Below, in pieces: positions 47,333 through 56,229 of a stretch of DNA of 64,000 bases. The notes beneath the pieces were generated by a model. That model was not told the origin of the DNA, made no database searches, and saw only the letters and a program-made list of their open reading frames with translations. Both the position numbers and the translations under genes were made by a program. The stretch is from Methylophaga nitratireducenticrescens (GTDB lineage: Bacteria; Pseudomonadota; Gammaproteobacteria; Nitrosococcales; Methylophagaceae): positions 2,170,001 to 2,234,000 of the forward strand of contig NC_017857.3 in assembly GCF_000260985.4 (NCBI RefSeq), in the 5' to 3' direction. Position 1 is the first letter of the stretch. Every line of letters begins with the position of its first letter.

Positions 47333-48337
47333 TTATTTCGCGAGCAAAGTAAAATGCTCGACCAGTCTAATCATCAGTTCTTTTTGTTCTGGCTTACTCT
47401 CAGCGACCAATAATGCTAAGGCAACTAATGTGTTGTCATTTATCAATTGCTCAACTGGTTTAGCAAGTAAGTGTTGGTTTATCCTCAAGTACCAGAGAAA
47501 TAAAAATGATCCAGTGCGTTTATTGCCATCGGCTAATGGATGATTTTTGATAACAAAATACAGTAAGTTAGCTGCTCGGCTGGCAATATTAGGGTAAAAC
47601 AGCTCATCACCAAAACCTTGTTCAATGGTTGCAACCGCCGAGGCTAAACCATCACCTCTTAACTGTCCGAATAACGCCGTCGCTTCACCTTTACTGATGA
47701 GTTCTTTCTTGAGCTGCTCTATGGCTTTGAGTGTGTCATCCAAAACCAATGCCTGCATATCGACTTGTTTATTACTTTGTGCTTTGAGACTTTGCTCATC
47801 ATAGCCTTGCAGCAAACTCCAGCTTCGTGCGTAGTCATTAATTACGCTGATAACTGCTTGCCCATCATCATTAATGAGTTGTTGATTGGTTAATGTTTGA
47901 GAAAGCAGGTTAAGTGCTTGCTCAAACTCAATACCACGCTCTTTTAAGCGTTTTTGATTGAGGGTGTAGCCTTCAACAAGATATTGTTTAAGTGTTTGCG
48001 TAGCCCATATGCGAAATTGGGTAGCACGATTAGAATTAACGCGATATCCCACGGAGATAATGGCATCAAGGTTGTAATGCTTGATTTTATTTGTTTGTGT
48101 TTTACCTGCTATTGCGCCATGTGCAGTGGTATGTTCCAAAATGGAACACACCACTTTCTCATCCAATTCACCAGTTTTGAAAATATTGCCAAGATGCTTG
48201 GTGATAGCAGGTCGCTTTGTACCGAATAGTTCGGCCATTTGTGATTGCGTTAACCATAGTGTCTCTGCATCCTGGGTCACTTCAAGTTGTGTTTTCCCAT
48301 CTGGGGAAGTGTATAGCTGTATTTGTTGATCATTCAT
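47333..48337 (-). CDS. RhuM-Fic fusion protein, probable toxin
   Basis: About 334 residues from the ATG at 48337, chosen over a TTG three codons upstream because AAGGA is better placed. The N-terminal RhuM-like DNA-binding domain (LTQSQMAELFGTKRPAITKHL, then GYRVNSNRATQFRIWATQTLK) is followed by a Fic/Doc domain with an intact motif HPLADGNKRTGS near 285. Fic/Doc enzymes transfer AMP or phosphate to target proteins and are often toxins. A partner antitoxin motif was not identified. It is co-transcribed ahead of hsdM, a layout found in many type I restriction loci. Confidence 0.88.
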   Translation of the reverse strand: MNDQQIQLYTSPDGKTQLEVTQDAETLWLTQSQMAELFGTKRPAITKHLGNIFKTGELDEKVVCSILEHTTAHGAIAGKTQTNKIKHYNLDAIISVGYRVNSNRATQFRIWATQTLKQYLVEGYTLNQKRLKERGIEFEQALNLLSQTLTNQQLINDDGQAVISVINDYARSWSLLQGYDEQSLKAQSNKQVDMQALVLDDTLKAIEQLKKELISKGEATALFGQLRGDGLASAVATIEQGFGDELFYPNIASRAANLLYFVIKNHPLADGNKRTGSFLFLWYLRINQHLLAKPVEQLINDNTLVALALLVAESKPEQKELMIRLVEHFTLLAK

Positions 48338-48395
48338 GATTAGCAATCCTTGCTGAGATAATTGAGTTGAAAAATGTTTAGAGATTTTTTCATTT

Positions 48396-49310
48396 TCAAA
48401 AACGGTCGAAATAATCCGAATCCATGGTTTTCACGTGATAGGTTTCCTGAATACTAACGCCAAGGTCATATTCGATCATCAGCTTGGCGAGGGTTTTACC
48501 ATCAATCAGCACCACTGAAATATTCAATCCGCGAGCAGCATCTTTGGCACCTTGAGAGAATTCGGAGGTAGTGATAAATACACCTTTGCGAGCACCCTGG
48601 CGGGTTAATGCACCAATAAACTTGTCGATTTCGGGACGATGAACAGTGTCTTCCCATTTTTTGGCTTGCAGGTAGATGGTGTCGAGGCCGAGTTTATCTT
48701 CATTGATAATGCCATCAATACCGTTGTCATTACTGAGGGGCGTTTGCAATGTGGCGTCGTTGCGAGCACCGCCATAGCCCATAGCCACCATTAACTCGAT
48801 AACCAATTGTTCAAAAGCAGCTGGGGTCAGAGATTTGATGTTTTCTATCAGCTCTTCAGCCAGGTTTTTATTGAGCACCTGATAAGCCTGATTGAGAACA
48901 TCGTCCGGTGTTTCGGCATCAAACAATGGTTTGGCTAGTTCGTTATCTTCTGGTTTATCGGTTGGCTTAGATTGATGAAAGGTTTTGAAACTCTCAAATT
49001 GGTTGAGAAACTTCACATCAATGCGTTGTGGCTGACTCGCCAGAATATTTTTGCCCAGTTCGGTAATTTGATATTGGGCTTTTCCTGCCGATTTAATCAG
49101 CCCTGCTTTTTTCATATAAGTGATGGCCCAACCGATACGGTTGTTGATCACGGTCTGCTTACCCGAAGGCAGTAATTCCTGCCTTTCTTCGTCGGTCATA
49201 TTGAAATCCACAGCAATCTGCGAACGAATTTCTTTGGCATGAATCACAGCGCCATTTTTCAGGCACAAGATCACCGGCAACATCACGGTTTGAAAATCGG
49301 GTATTGGCAT
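48396..49310 (-). CDS. mrr: Mrr-type restriction endonuclease
   Basis: 304 residues from the ATG at 49310, the same length as E. coli Mrr. The N-terminal winged-helix Mrr_N domain (about 1-95) recognises DNA. The C-terminal PD-(D/E)xK nuclease has NGIDGIINEDKLGLD and YLQAKKW, the catalytic Asp and Gln-x-Lys of Mrr. E. coli Mrr cuts DNA methylated at certain adenines or cytosines. It sits first in the defence block, 59 bases ahead of the RhuM-Fic gene. An Mrr next to an active HsdM implies that HsdM marks must escape it. Confidence 0.93.
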   Translation of the reverse strand: MPIPDFQTVMLPVILCLKNGAVIHAKEIRSQIAVDFNMTDEERQELLPSGKQTVINNRIGWAITYMKKAGLIKSAGKAQYQITELGKNILASQPQRIDVKFLNQFESFKTFHQSKPTDKPEDNELAKPLFDAETPDDVLNQAYQVLNKNLAEELIENIKSLTPAAFEQLVIELMVAMGYGGARNDATLQTPLSNDNGIDGIINEDKLGLDTIYLQAKKWEDTVHRPEIDKFIGALTRQGARKGVFITTSEFSQGAKDAARGLNISVVLIDGKTLAKLMIEYDLGVSIQETYHVKTMDSDYFDRF

Positions 49311-49432
49311 CCTTACGCTCTTTTTTTGTGCAGTTGGCAAGGATAACAAATACGCGAGATTTAAGGTGACAATCAAATGTCATTTACTGGATGAATTTAT
49401 TGGGGTGTGAGCTGATCCAACCGCGTGACAAC

Positions 49433-50458
49433 TCAGAACAAGGTATACGGCGACAGCCCCGTCCAGCGTTTAAAGGCTCGGCGGTAATTGTTCATATCAT
49501 TGAACCTAAGGTATTCGGCGATTTGCTGGTTATTGAAGTGTTTGACCTGAAACAGATAAAGGGCGGTATTTTTTCGTGCCAGGTCGATTTGCTGCTGGAA
49601 GGTGGTGTGGTGCTTTTTCAATTTTCGTTTCATTGAGGCGGGGCTGATGCCAAATGCGGCTGAGACTTTTTCCAAATTAAGCGGTTGTCGGATATGCGTT
49701 TGAATATAGTCATAAAGCTGATCAATAAAGCTTTGCGAGCTGTGCAGCGATAGCAGCTGTTTCTGGGTTTCTTTAAGTGCGCCGTGAATACTGAGCTGTG
49801 AGGCGTTTGGCCAGGGTTTATCGAGAAACTCAATAGGTAACCGCATACAATTCATTTGTTGATTAAATGCCAGATCCTGCCCCAGATTTACCCAGTATTG
49901 TTCGATATAGGTGGGTTCTGGATAGGTGAATTCAAAATGCCAGGGCATTTTCTCTTTCGATAACCAGGACACCATTGAGATGAACGCGGTCATGTGTGTT
50001 TCAAGCAGAAACTGCTGTTGTTCATCGCTGCCGGTTGCGTCTTGCCAGAATATAAATAGCTCTTGTTCATTTGCATAAAAGCGTGGGGTAAACACCGGCG
50101 ATAAAATGGCGTGAAATTCACAGATGATTTCTATCGCCTGACGCAGATTACTGACCAGCTGTAATGCCTGACTCGCGGCACCGAAACAGCCCGGCCATAA
50201 GCGTTGCCCATATAAAAAACTGGTGTCATCCGCGTTGACGAGTTTGCGGCAATTACTGATTAAGGTGAGGTATTGATCTGGACTGATGCGTTTTTCAGCC
50301 AGTCTGAAATCTTCGAGTTGGATACGGGTGCTTCTCAACAGTTGCCGACTATCCACCTCACGTGACAAGGCAAACTCCACCAGCACAGCCGGTTGATGAT
50401 GTGTCGCAATGCACGCCGTGTCTATTTCATAACCAAGCGTTTTGATCAGCGGTGTCAT
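49433..50458 (-). CDS. AraC-family transcriptional regulator
   Basis: About 341 residues from the ATG at 50458, two to five bases after the stop of the GGDEF-like gene; an upstream frame of 16 more codons would overlap that gene. The N-terminal part is the arabinose-binding-like fold of the OruR/ArgR-type AraC group. The C-terminal helix-turn-helix pair is present (LNLEKVSAAFGISPASMKRKLK, then QQIAEYLRFNDMNNYRRAF) and ends TGLSPYTLF. Translation is likely coupled to the gene upstream. The ligand is unknown. It faces the phosphate operon from 1.3 kb away but need not control it. Confidence 0.88.
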   Translation of the reverse strand: MTPLIKTLGYEIDTACIATHHQPAVLVEFALSREVDSRQLLRSTRIQLEDFRLAEKRISPDQYLTLISNCRKLVNADDTSFLYGQRLWPGCFGAASQALQLVSNLRQAIEIICEFHAILSPVFTPRFYANEQELFIFWQDATGSDEQQQFLLETHMTAFISMVSWLSKEKMPWHFEFTYPEPTYIEQYWVNLGQDLAFNQQMNCMRLPIEFLDKPWPNASQLSIHGALKETQKQLLSLHSSQSFIDQLYDYIQTHIRQPLNLEKVSAAFGISPASMKRKLKKHHTTFQQQIDLARKNTALYLFQVKHFNNQQIAEYLRFNDMNNYRRAFKRWTGLSPYTLF

Positions 50459-50462
50459 TTGC

Positions 50463-51377
50463 TTAAATGGCGTTTGACGGTTGTTGTCTGGTTTTGCTGA
50501 TCTCAAGATTCAGACGTTTAATCAGCGAGTCAGAATCATCAGTTCTTGCCATGGTGGTGACCACAGTGGCTGAAAGAAATACCCGTTGATGATGTTCTCT
50601 GGTTCGGTAGGCAAAGCTGGCGACAGCATTTTGTAAATCCATGCTCATCTGCTGCGCTTCGTTTTCAGAGGTATTGTGTAACAACACCACAAAGCGATCA
50701 CCCGCTAAACGGCAAATCAGGTCTTCATCTCGCAGGTTTAGCAGCAATAACTGACAAATCAGCTGCAAAATGTGATCACTTTCTTCTGCGCCATAGCGTC
50801 GGTTGATCATATTAAAGTTATCCAGATCAACGGCAATTAGGGCAAGCGGTTGCTGGAGTTTTTTACTTTCAGCCAATGAGAGTTTTAATTGTTTCTTTAA
50901 ATATGCCGCACCACCCACTGGAATCAATTTGTCGAATAAACGGTGCTCACGAAAATAACGTTCACGTTTTACCATTTGTGCACTGATGGCGATTTCTTCC
51001 TGATGCCAGTGATAGATACCAATACTCAGCAGCACTAATGCGATAGGGATAGGTAAGCTTTCTAACCAGTTATGCCAGATAAGTGTCGATGGCATTCGGA
51101 TAAATTCATCCGCCACATCCATTGACCATGAAAACACAATGGCACATAAACCGAGTGCCAGTAATTGGGTCACTCTGCCTGCCGGTCGACTGCGTAATAA
51201 CAACGCCAACCAGAATAAGGCAAGAATGACCATTCCCCCTTCTGAAAAGACATCCAGCCAGCTAATTTCAACGGTAGGTTTCAGGTCTCCCCACACACTG
51301 ATAATTAGTAAACCAATGCCAATCGCTATAGCGAGGCCATAAGAATAGTAAGTCTGTAAAAAAGCTCTTTTTTTCAT
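50463..51377 (-). CDS. Membrane protein with degenerate GGDEF domain
   Basis: A 304-residue protein. Four or so membrane helices lie in residues 1-122 (GLAIAIGIGLLIISVW, MVILALFWLALLL, LLALGLCAIVFSW, IPIALVLLSIGIY), then a linker helix and a GGDEF fold (about 145-300). The signature that should be GGDEF reads AGDRF (225-229), losing the first Gly and the catalytic Glu, and no RxxD inhibitory site is evident. It is thus probably catalytically dead and may sense or scaffold. The gene is coupled to the AraC regulator downstream. Confidence 0.85.
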   Translation of the reverse strand: MKKRAFLQTYYSYGLAIAIGIGLLIISVWGDLKPTVEISWLDVFSEGGMVILALFWLALLLRSRPAGRVTQLLALGLCAIVFSWSMDVADEFIRMPSTLIWHNWLESLPIPIALVLLSIGIYHWHQEEIAISAQMVKRERYFREHRLFDKLIPVGGAAYLKKQLKLSLAESKKLQQPLALIAVDLDNFNMINRRYGAEESDHILQLICQLLLLNLRDEDLICRLAGDRFVVLLHNTSENEAQQMSMDLQNAVASFAYRTREHHQRVFLSATVVTTMARTDDSDSLIKRLNLEISKTRQQPSNAI

Positions 51378-51677
51378 TGATTTAGCCGACTTTTTAAAAG
51401 GTGTTGTAAGGTTGTTTTCGGCGAAACTACGCTATAAAAATGACAACTTCATTACATCTTAACCAGTCAAATCAGCTCACAAAAAGTTGAATTATTTTCC
51501 CAAATTAATACTGACGCTTTTGGCTGAATGTTATTTAACTGTTTGAATTAATGGAATATTTACTTCTTTAAACTTGCTTGCTTAATTTTTAAATACGCTA
51601 TATTTCTCAGTCATATAAGCTCTAAACAGGCCCAACAACCTCTATAAGTTATTGATTTTAAGTATTTTTATTTTCAT
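51378..51677. other. Intergenic region before the phosphate operon
   Basis: About 300 AT-rich bases between the divergent GGDEF-like gene and the PHO box. No gene is seen. It holds the minus-strand promoter for the GGDEF/AraC pair. Confidence 0.4.
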
Positions 51678-51709
51678 CTGTCATCGATCTGTCATTTACC
51701 GTCCATAGA
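51678..51709 (+). promoter_or_regulatory. PHO box and minus-10 of the phosphate operon
   Basis: Two perfect CTGTCAT repeats separated by 4 bases (CGAT), the textbook PhoB binding site, at 51678-51695. CATAGA at 51704-51709 fits a minus-10 at the spacing usual for PhoB-dependent promoters, where the box replaces minus-35. The receptor gene starts 40 bases downstream. Confidence 0.85.
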
Positions 51710-51748
51710 CTTGCCGCCATCCACCACTATGACGACAAGGGTATTTTT

Positions 51749-54253
51749 ATGAGAGTGACAGTTGATACAACACAGCGGCCGAGTCATAAACTCAGTCTGA
51801 TTGCTTTGAGCATAGCGAGCGTTTTCAGTAATGGCGTTCATGCAGCCGATGAAATAAATATGGAAAAGGTGCAGGTTTTCGGTCAAGCCGTACAGATTGA
51901 TAAAGCACTGAATGAACAACGTAATTCGGACAGCATTGAAAGCGTGGTTCACGCCGATGGTATTGGTCAATTACCTGATGATAATGCGGCCGAAGCTTTG
52001 CAACGTTTGCCTGGCGTTTCAGTTGAAAATGATCAGGGTGAAGGACGTTTTGTCACGGTGCGTGGACTGGCACCGGAGTTAAATGCTGTCACGATCAACG
52101 GCACTAATATCCCTTCACCAGAGGATGGCACACGTGCCGTTGCACTGGATGTGTTACCCAGCGAACTGATTCAGTCACTCTCTGTTGTGAAAACACTGAC
52201 ACCCGATATGGATGCCAACTCCCTCGGCGGCACGGTCAATGTCAGAAGCTTATCGGCGTTTGATCATGATGGATTGTTCTACACCCTGTCTGCTGAAGGC
52301 AGCTATGACGACAATACTGATCAAACCAGTCCCAAAGGATCTGGTGCCTTCAGTAATATCTTTAGTATCGGCGAAGGGGTTGATAACTTTGGCGTTGCTG
52401 CTGCTCTGAGCTGGCAAAAGCGTGATTTCGGTTCGGATAACGTTGAAACCGGTGGGGCCTGGGATTTTGATGGGAGCCCGCGTTTAGAAGAACTGGAACA
52501 GCGTGATTATGAAATCACCCGTGAACGGCTGGGACTGGGGGTTAACTTTGACTACAAAGCGGATATCCATACTAACTATTATCTGCGAACTCTATTCAGC
52601 CAGTTTACCGATACTGAAACGCGTAATGCGGCGGGTATGGAGTTTGATGATCCCCTGCTCCCCAATGAATCCGGCGACGGTGCTGAAGGTTTTCGTGAAG
52701 TAAAAGATCGCAAAGAAACCCAAGAGATCCAATCCTATGTTTTTGGTGGTGAAAAAACCATCGATTTGTGGACCCTAAATGGACAAATTGGCTACAGCCG
52801 AGCCAGTGAAGATTCACCCGGCCATATTGCGGGTGCCAAGTTTGTCGGTGATTTTGATGGGGTTGGCTATAGCAGTACTTCTAAACCCACACTGAACGCT
52901 GGTGCTGATTATTATGATCCTGCCAGTTTCGAGTTAGACAGCGTGGAATGGGAACAACAGAAAACCACCGATACCGAAAAAAACATCAAGTTTGATCTTG
53001 CCAGAGACTTTGATTTGCAGGGCTATGCTTCGCAAGTCAAATTTGGTGGCAAATTATCACGTCGTGAAAAAGATAATGACCTGGAAGCATGGGAATTTGA
53101 AGATTTCGGTACTAACGATACCAGTCTGGCGGCATACAGCGCTGGCAATGTGGATTATAGTTTGAACCAGTTCGGGAACGGCATCAGCAGCTCAGCTGTT
53201 GAGGCTTTACTTAACAAATTGAATAAAGCCGATAACGTCAACGAAGAAGAATCACGTATTAATGATTATGTGATGAATGAAGACATTAACGCGGCTTATG
53301 TGATGAATACCCTAGATCTGGATGACTGGACTATCATCGCTGGCCTGCGTTATGAAGGCACTCGCTTTAAGGCTAAAGGTACTGGATTAAGAGATGGTGA
53401 TTACCAAACCATTTCGAGTAAAAACAGCTATCACCATTGGCTACCGGGCTTGCATGGTCGTTATTACATAGACGATCAAACACAAATTCGTGCGGCCTGG
53501 ACCAATAGCGTAGTTCGACCAACGTTTGAAGCACTGGCACCAGGGTTTGCTATCGAAAGTGGTGATAAAGCCAGTTTTGGTAATCCAGAGCTGGATCCAA
53601 TGACCTCGAAAAACCTGGATTTGGGTATTGAACATTATATGGGTCGGGCGGGTGCAGTTTCGGCCTATGTTTTCTATAAAGATATCTCAGACTTTGTATA
53701 TGAAACTGATGTATCAAAATCCGGTGGTTTATTTGATGCTTTTGATGAAGCGATAACGTTTGCCAATGGTGATTCCGCTGAAGTTTACGGTATCGAACTA
53801 GCCTATTCTCAAAAACTGAGTTGGTTGCCCGCACCGTGGAATGGATTATTGGTCGGCGCTAATGCGACTTTCAGTCAATCCGATGCTGAAATCGAAGGGC
53901 TGGGTCAAACGCGTGATATCGATCTTCCCGGACAATCCAAACAAGTTGGTAACCTGATGGTGGGTTGGGAAAACGACAAACTCAGCATGCGTTTATCAGC
54001 CAATTATAAATCGTCTTATTTATCCGAAGTCGCCGCCATCGATAAAAAAGATCTGGATCAATATGTTGACTCACAGACATTTATTGATTTCGGTGCCAGT
54101 TACTTTCTGAGCAAAAATGCTCAAATCAGTCTTGAAGTGAAAAATATCACCGACGAAAGCTTCTATGTCTACAACCGCAGCAGTTCATACAACGCTCAAT
54201 ATGAAGAATATGGTCCGACCATCAAGCTGGGTTTTACCTTAACCAATTTCTAA
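51749..54253 (+). CDS. TonB-dependent outer-membrane receptor, probably for phytate or its products
   Basis: An 834-residue receptor. The signal peptide runs to about residue 33 (LIALSIASVFSNGVHA). A TonB-box-like stretch (MEKVQVFG) and plug domain follow (about 60-190: IGQLPDDNAAEALQRLPGVSV, RFVTVRGLAPELNAVTING), then a 22-strand-type barrel ending in aromatic Phe (GFTLTNF). AAGGG precedes the ATG. It is the first gene behind the PHO box and upstream of a phytase, so its substrate is probably phytate or another phosphate ester; that is inferred from context. Confidence 0.9.
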   Translation: MRVTVDTTQRPSHKLSLIALSIASVFSNGVHAADEINMEKVQVFGQAVQIDKALNEQRNSDSIESVVHADGIGQLPDDNAAEALQRLPGVSVENDQGEGRFVTVRGLAPELNAVTINGTNIPSPEDGTRAVALDVLPSELIQSLSVVKTLTPDMDANSLGGTVNVRSLSAFDHDGLFYTLSAEGSYDDNTDQTSPKGSGAFSNIFSIGEGVDNFGVAAALSWQKRDFGSDNVETGGAWDFDGSPRLEELEQRDYEITRERLGLGVNFDYKADIHTNYYLRTLFSQFTDTETRNAAGMEFDDPLLPNESGDGAEGFREVKDRKETQEIQSYVFGGEKTIDLWTLNGQIGYSRASEDSPGHIAGAKFVGDFDGVGYSSTSKPTLNAGADYYDPASFELDSVEWEQQKTTDTEKNIKFDLARDFDLQGYASQVKFGGKLSRREKDNDLEAWEFEDFGTNDTSLAAYSAGNVDYSLNQFGNGISSSAVEALLNKLNKADNVNEEESRINDYVMNEDINAAYVMNTLDLDDWTIIAGLRYEGTRFKAKGTGLRDGDYQTISSKNSYHHWLPGLHGRYYIDDQTQIRAAWTNSVVRPTFEALAPGFAIESGDKASFGNPELDPMTSKNLDLGIEHYMGRAGAVSAYVFYKDISDFVYETDVSKSGGLFDAFDEAITFANGDSAEVYGIELAYSQKLSWLPAPWNGLLVGANATFSQSDAEIEGLGQTRDIDLPGQSKQVGNLMVGWENDKLSMRLSANYKSSYLSEVAAIDKKDLDQYVDSQTFIDFGASYFLSKNAQISLEVKNITDESFYVYNRSSSYNAQYEEYGPTIKLGFTLTNF

Positions 54254-54287
54254 ACCTTCTTGATTATCAAATTTTAAAGTGAACCAA

Positions 54288-56219
54288 ATGAAAAAAAACC
54301 AATTCAACCTAAAGCTGACCTTACTGGCGTCATGTTTAATGATGGCAACATCCTTTACGGCGATGGCTGATGCTTCGTTAAAGCTTGTTTCAAACAGTGA
54401 CAGTCACCAGATTGAAGCCGCCCAATTGTTAACTCAACCATTGATATTGCCTGCGGCGGATCGTCTGGTGTCTTATGAAAATAAAGGCATTGCCATTGAA
54501 GACATAAAAGGAAAGCAGCTTAGCCTGTTAAAAGGTAACTTTGGCAGTATCGATCAACGCCGGGTTGATAACGGACTTTTGCTGGCCAGCGTCGATGCGG
54601 ATCGTCAACAAGCCATGGTTGTGTTGCTTGATAAAAACACACAACAGTGGTCTAACCCCGTTTACTTACCCCAACCGGCATTTAAAATTGATGGTGCATG
54701 TCTGTATCAGGATCAAGCACACAATGGCTTTTTGTTTCTGGTAGGTGAAGAAGGTCATGGAGAGCAATGGTTAGTGGCTGATGCCACCTCTCCCCTTGCA
54801 CAGCCTAAATTAATTCGTAGCTTGAGTACGCCACCTAACAGTGAATATTGTCAGGTCGATGACAAACAATCCCTGATGTATATCAATGAAGAAAACGTGG
54901 GGATCTGGGCCTATCAAGCAGATCCAGAGGCAGATCTGATCCGTGAACCAGTCGCACTCACTCAGCCCTTTGGGAAACTTACAGAGAGTGCAATGGGAAT
55001 GGCCATCGTACCGGGTGGCTTATTCGTACTCGATTCTGAGGCTAAACAATTGCATACCTTTCTTGATACCGATGGAAAATGGCAGCATCAAGCTGAGTTT
55101 CCGTTAGCGGATCTTTCTGATCCCGAAAACATCAGTGCTCGGCTAAACGATAAAAATTTAACCATTATGGTTCAACATGATGATGGTTTAAGCACATTCA
55201 CTCTGCCATGGGCCCATCAAGACACAGCACAAGATGCTGTGATCCCGATGATAAAACCACAGCAAGCAACCGATCCTGTGCCTAGTTTGGGTGATGCCGC
55301 AGATGATCCGGCTATCTGGGTCAACCAAAAGAATCCTCAGCAGAGCCTGGTTTTAGGTGCAGATAAACAAGGTGGTTTGCTGGTTTATGACCTGAAAGGA
55401 AAAATCCGACAAAACCTGCCAGTCGGCCGAGTAAATAATGTCGATGTGCGCTCCGGCTTTATGTTTAACGGTGAAGAGATTGATTTGGCGGTGGCCAGTA
55501 ATCGTGACCATAACGCATTGCATGTGTTTGCGATTGACCCCGCTTCTGGTTTCGTCAGTGAGTTAGGTGAAGTGGCAACAGCCAGTCAGGATATCTATGG
55601 CTTGTGTATGTATAAAAATCAGGCCGGCGATATCTACACCATTGTTAATGATAAAGACGGGCGTTTTTTCCAGTATTTAATGCAAGATAATCACGGCAAG
55701 ATTGATGCTGAAAAGGTGCGTGAATTCAGCGTGAGCTCACAACCCGAAGGCTGTGTCGCGGACGATAAAAAGCATCGTTTGTTTGTTGGTGAAGAAAATA
55801 AAGCGGTCTGGGCTTTAGCTGCCGGTGCTGATAAGCCAACTGATCTGACGGAAGTAATGCCCGTCGGTAAGCACCTGAAAGCCGATATTGAGGGTATATC
55901 GTTATATCAATCCGAAAAAGAAGCTTATCTAGTCGTCTCCAGTCAGGGTAATGATAGTTATGTCATCCTCAATGCCCTGCCCCCATTTGCTTACCGTGGT
56001 GTATTCCGAGTTGGCTTTAATACTGAGTTAGGTATTGATGGTGTATCGGAAACCGATGGTCTGGATGTCACCAGCGTCAATCTTGGTGAACCATGGGAAC
56101 AAGGCATGCTGGTAGTTCAGGACGGACGTAACCGTATGCCGGTAGAAAATCAGAATTTCAAATATGTGCCTTGGTCAGATATTGCTGACCAGCTGGGCCT
56201 GTCTGCCAAAACGAAATAA
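54288..56219 (+). CDS. Two-domain beta-propeller phytase
   Basis: About 643 residues from the ATG at 54288 (a GTG at 54279 is likely not used), with a signal peptide (LTLLASCLMMATSFTAMA). The C-terminal half (about 335-640) is a full beta-propeller phytase: DAADDPAIWVN, NVDVRSGF, LAVASNRDHN, EGCVADD, ADIEGISLY, VVSSQGNDSYVI and GVSETDGLDVTS, with calcium- and phosphate-binding acids. The N-terminal half is a diverged copy lacking most of these (compare EYCQVDDKQSLMYINEENVG with its C-terminal counterpart). Such dual-domain phytases release phosphate from inositol phosphates. Confidence 0.93.
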   Translation: MKKNQFNLKLTLLASCLMMATSFTAMADASLKLVSNSDSHQIEAAQLLTQPLILPAADRLVSYENKGIAIEDIKGKQLSLLKGNFGSIDQRRVDNGLLLASVDADRQQAMVVLLDKNTQQWSNPVYLPQPAFKIDGACLYQDQAHNGFLFLVGEEGHGEQWLVADATSPLAQPKLIRSLSTPPNSEYCQVDDKQSLMYINEENVGIWAYQADPEADLIREPVALTQPFGKLTESAMGMAIVPGGLFVLDSEAKQLHTFLDTDGKWQHQAEFPLADLSDPENISARLNDKNLTIMVQHDDGLSTFTLPWAHQDTAQDAVIPMIKPQQATDPVPSLGDAADDPAIWVNQKNPQQSLVLGADKQGGLLVYDLKGKIRQNLPVGRVNNVDVRSGFMFNGEEIDLAVASNRDHNALHVFAIDPASGFVSELGEVATASQDIYGLCMYKNQAGDIYTIVNDKDGRFFQYLMQDNHGKIDAEKVREFSVSSQPEGCVADDKKHRLFVGEENKAVWALAAGADKPTDLTEVMPVGKHLKADIEGISLYQSEKEAYLVVSSQGNDSYVILNALPPFAYRGVFRVGFNTELGIDGVSETDGLDVTSVNLGEPWEQGMLVVQDGRNRMPVENQNFKYVPWSDIADQLGLSAKTK

Positions 56220-56229
56220 GGAGTCAGTC

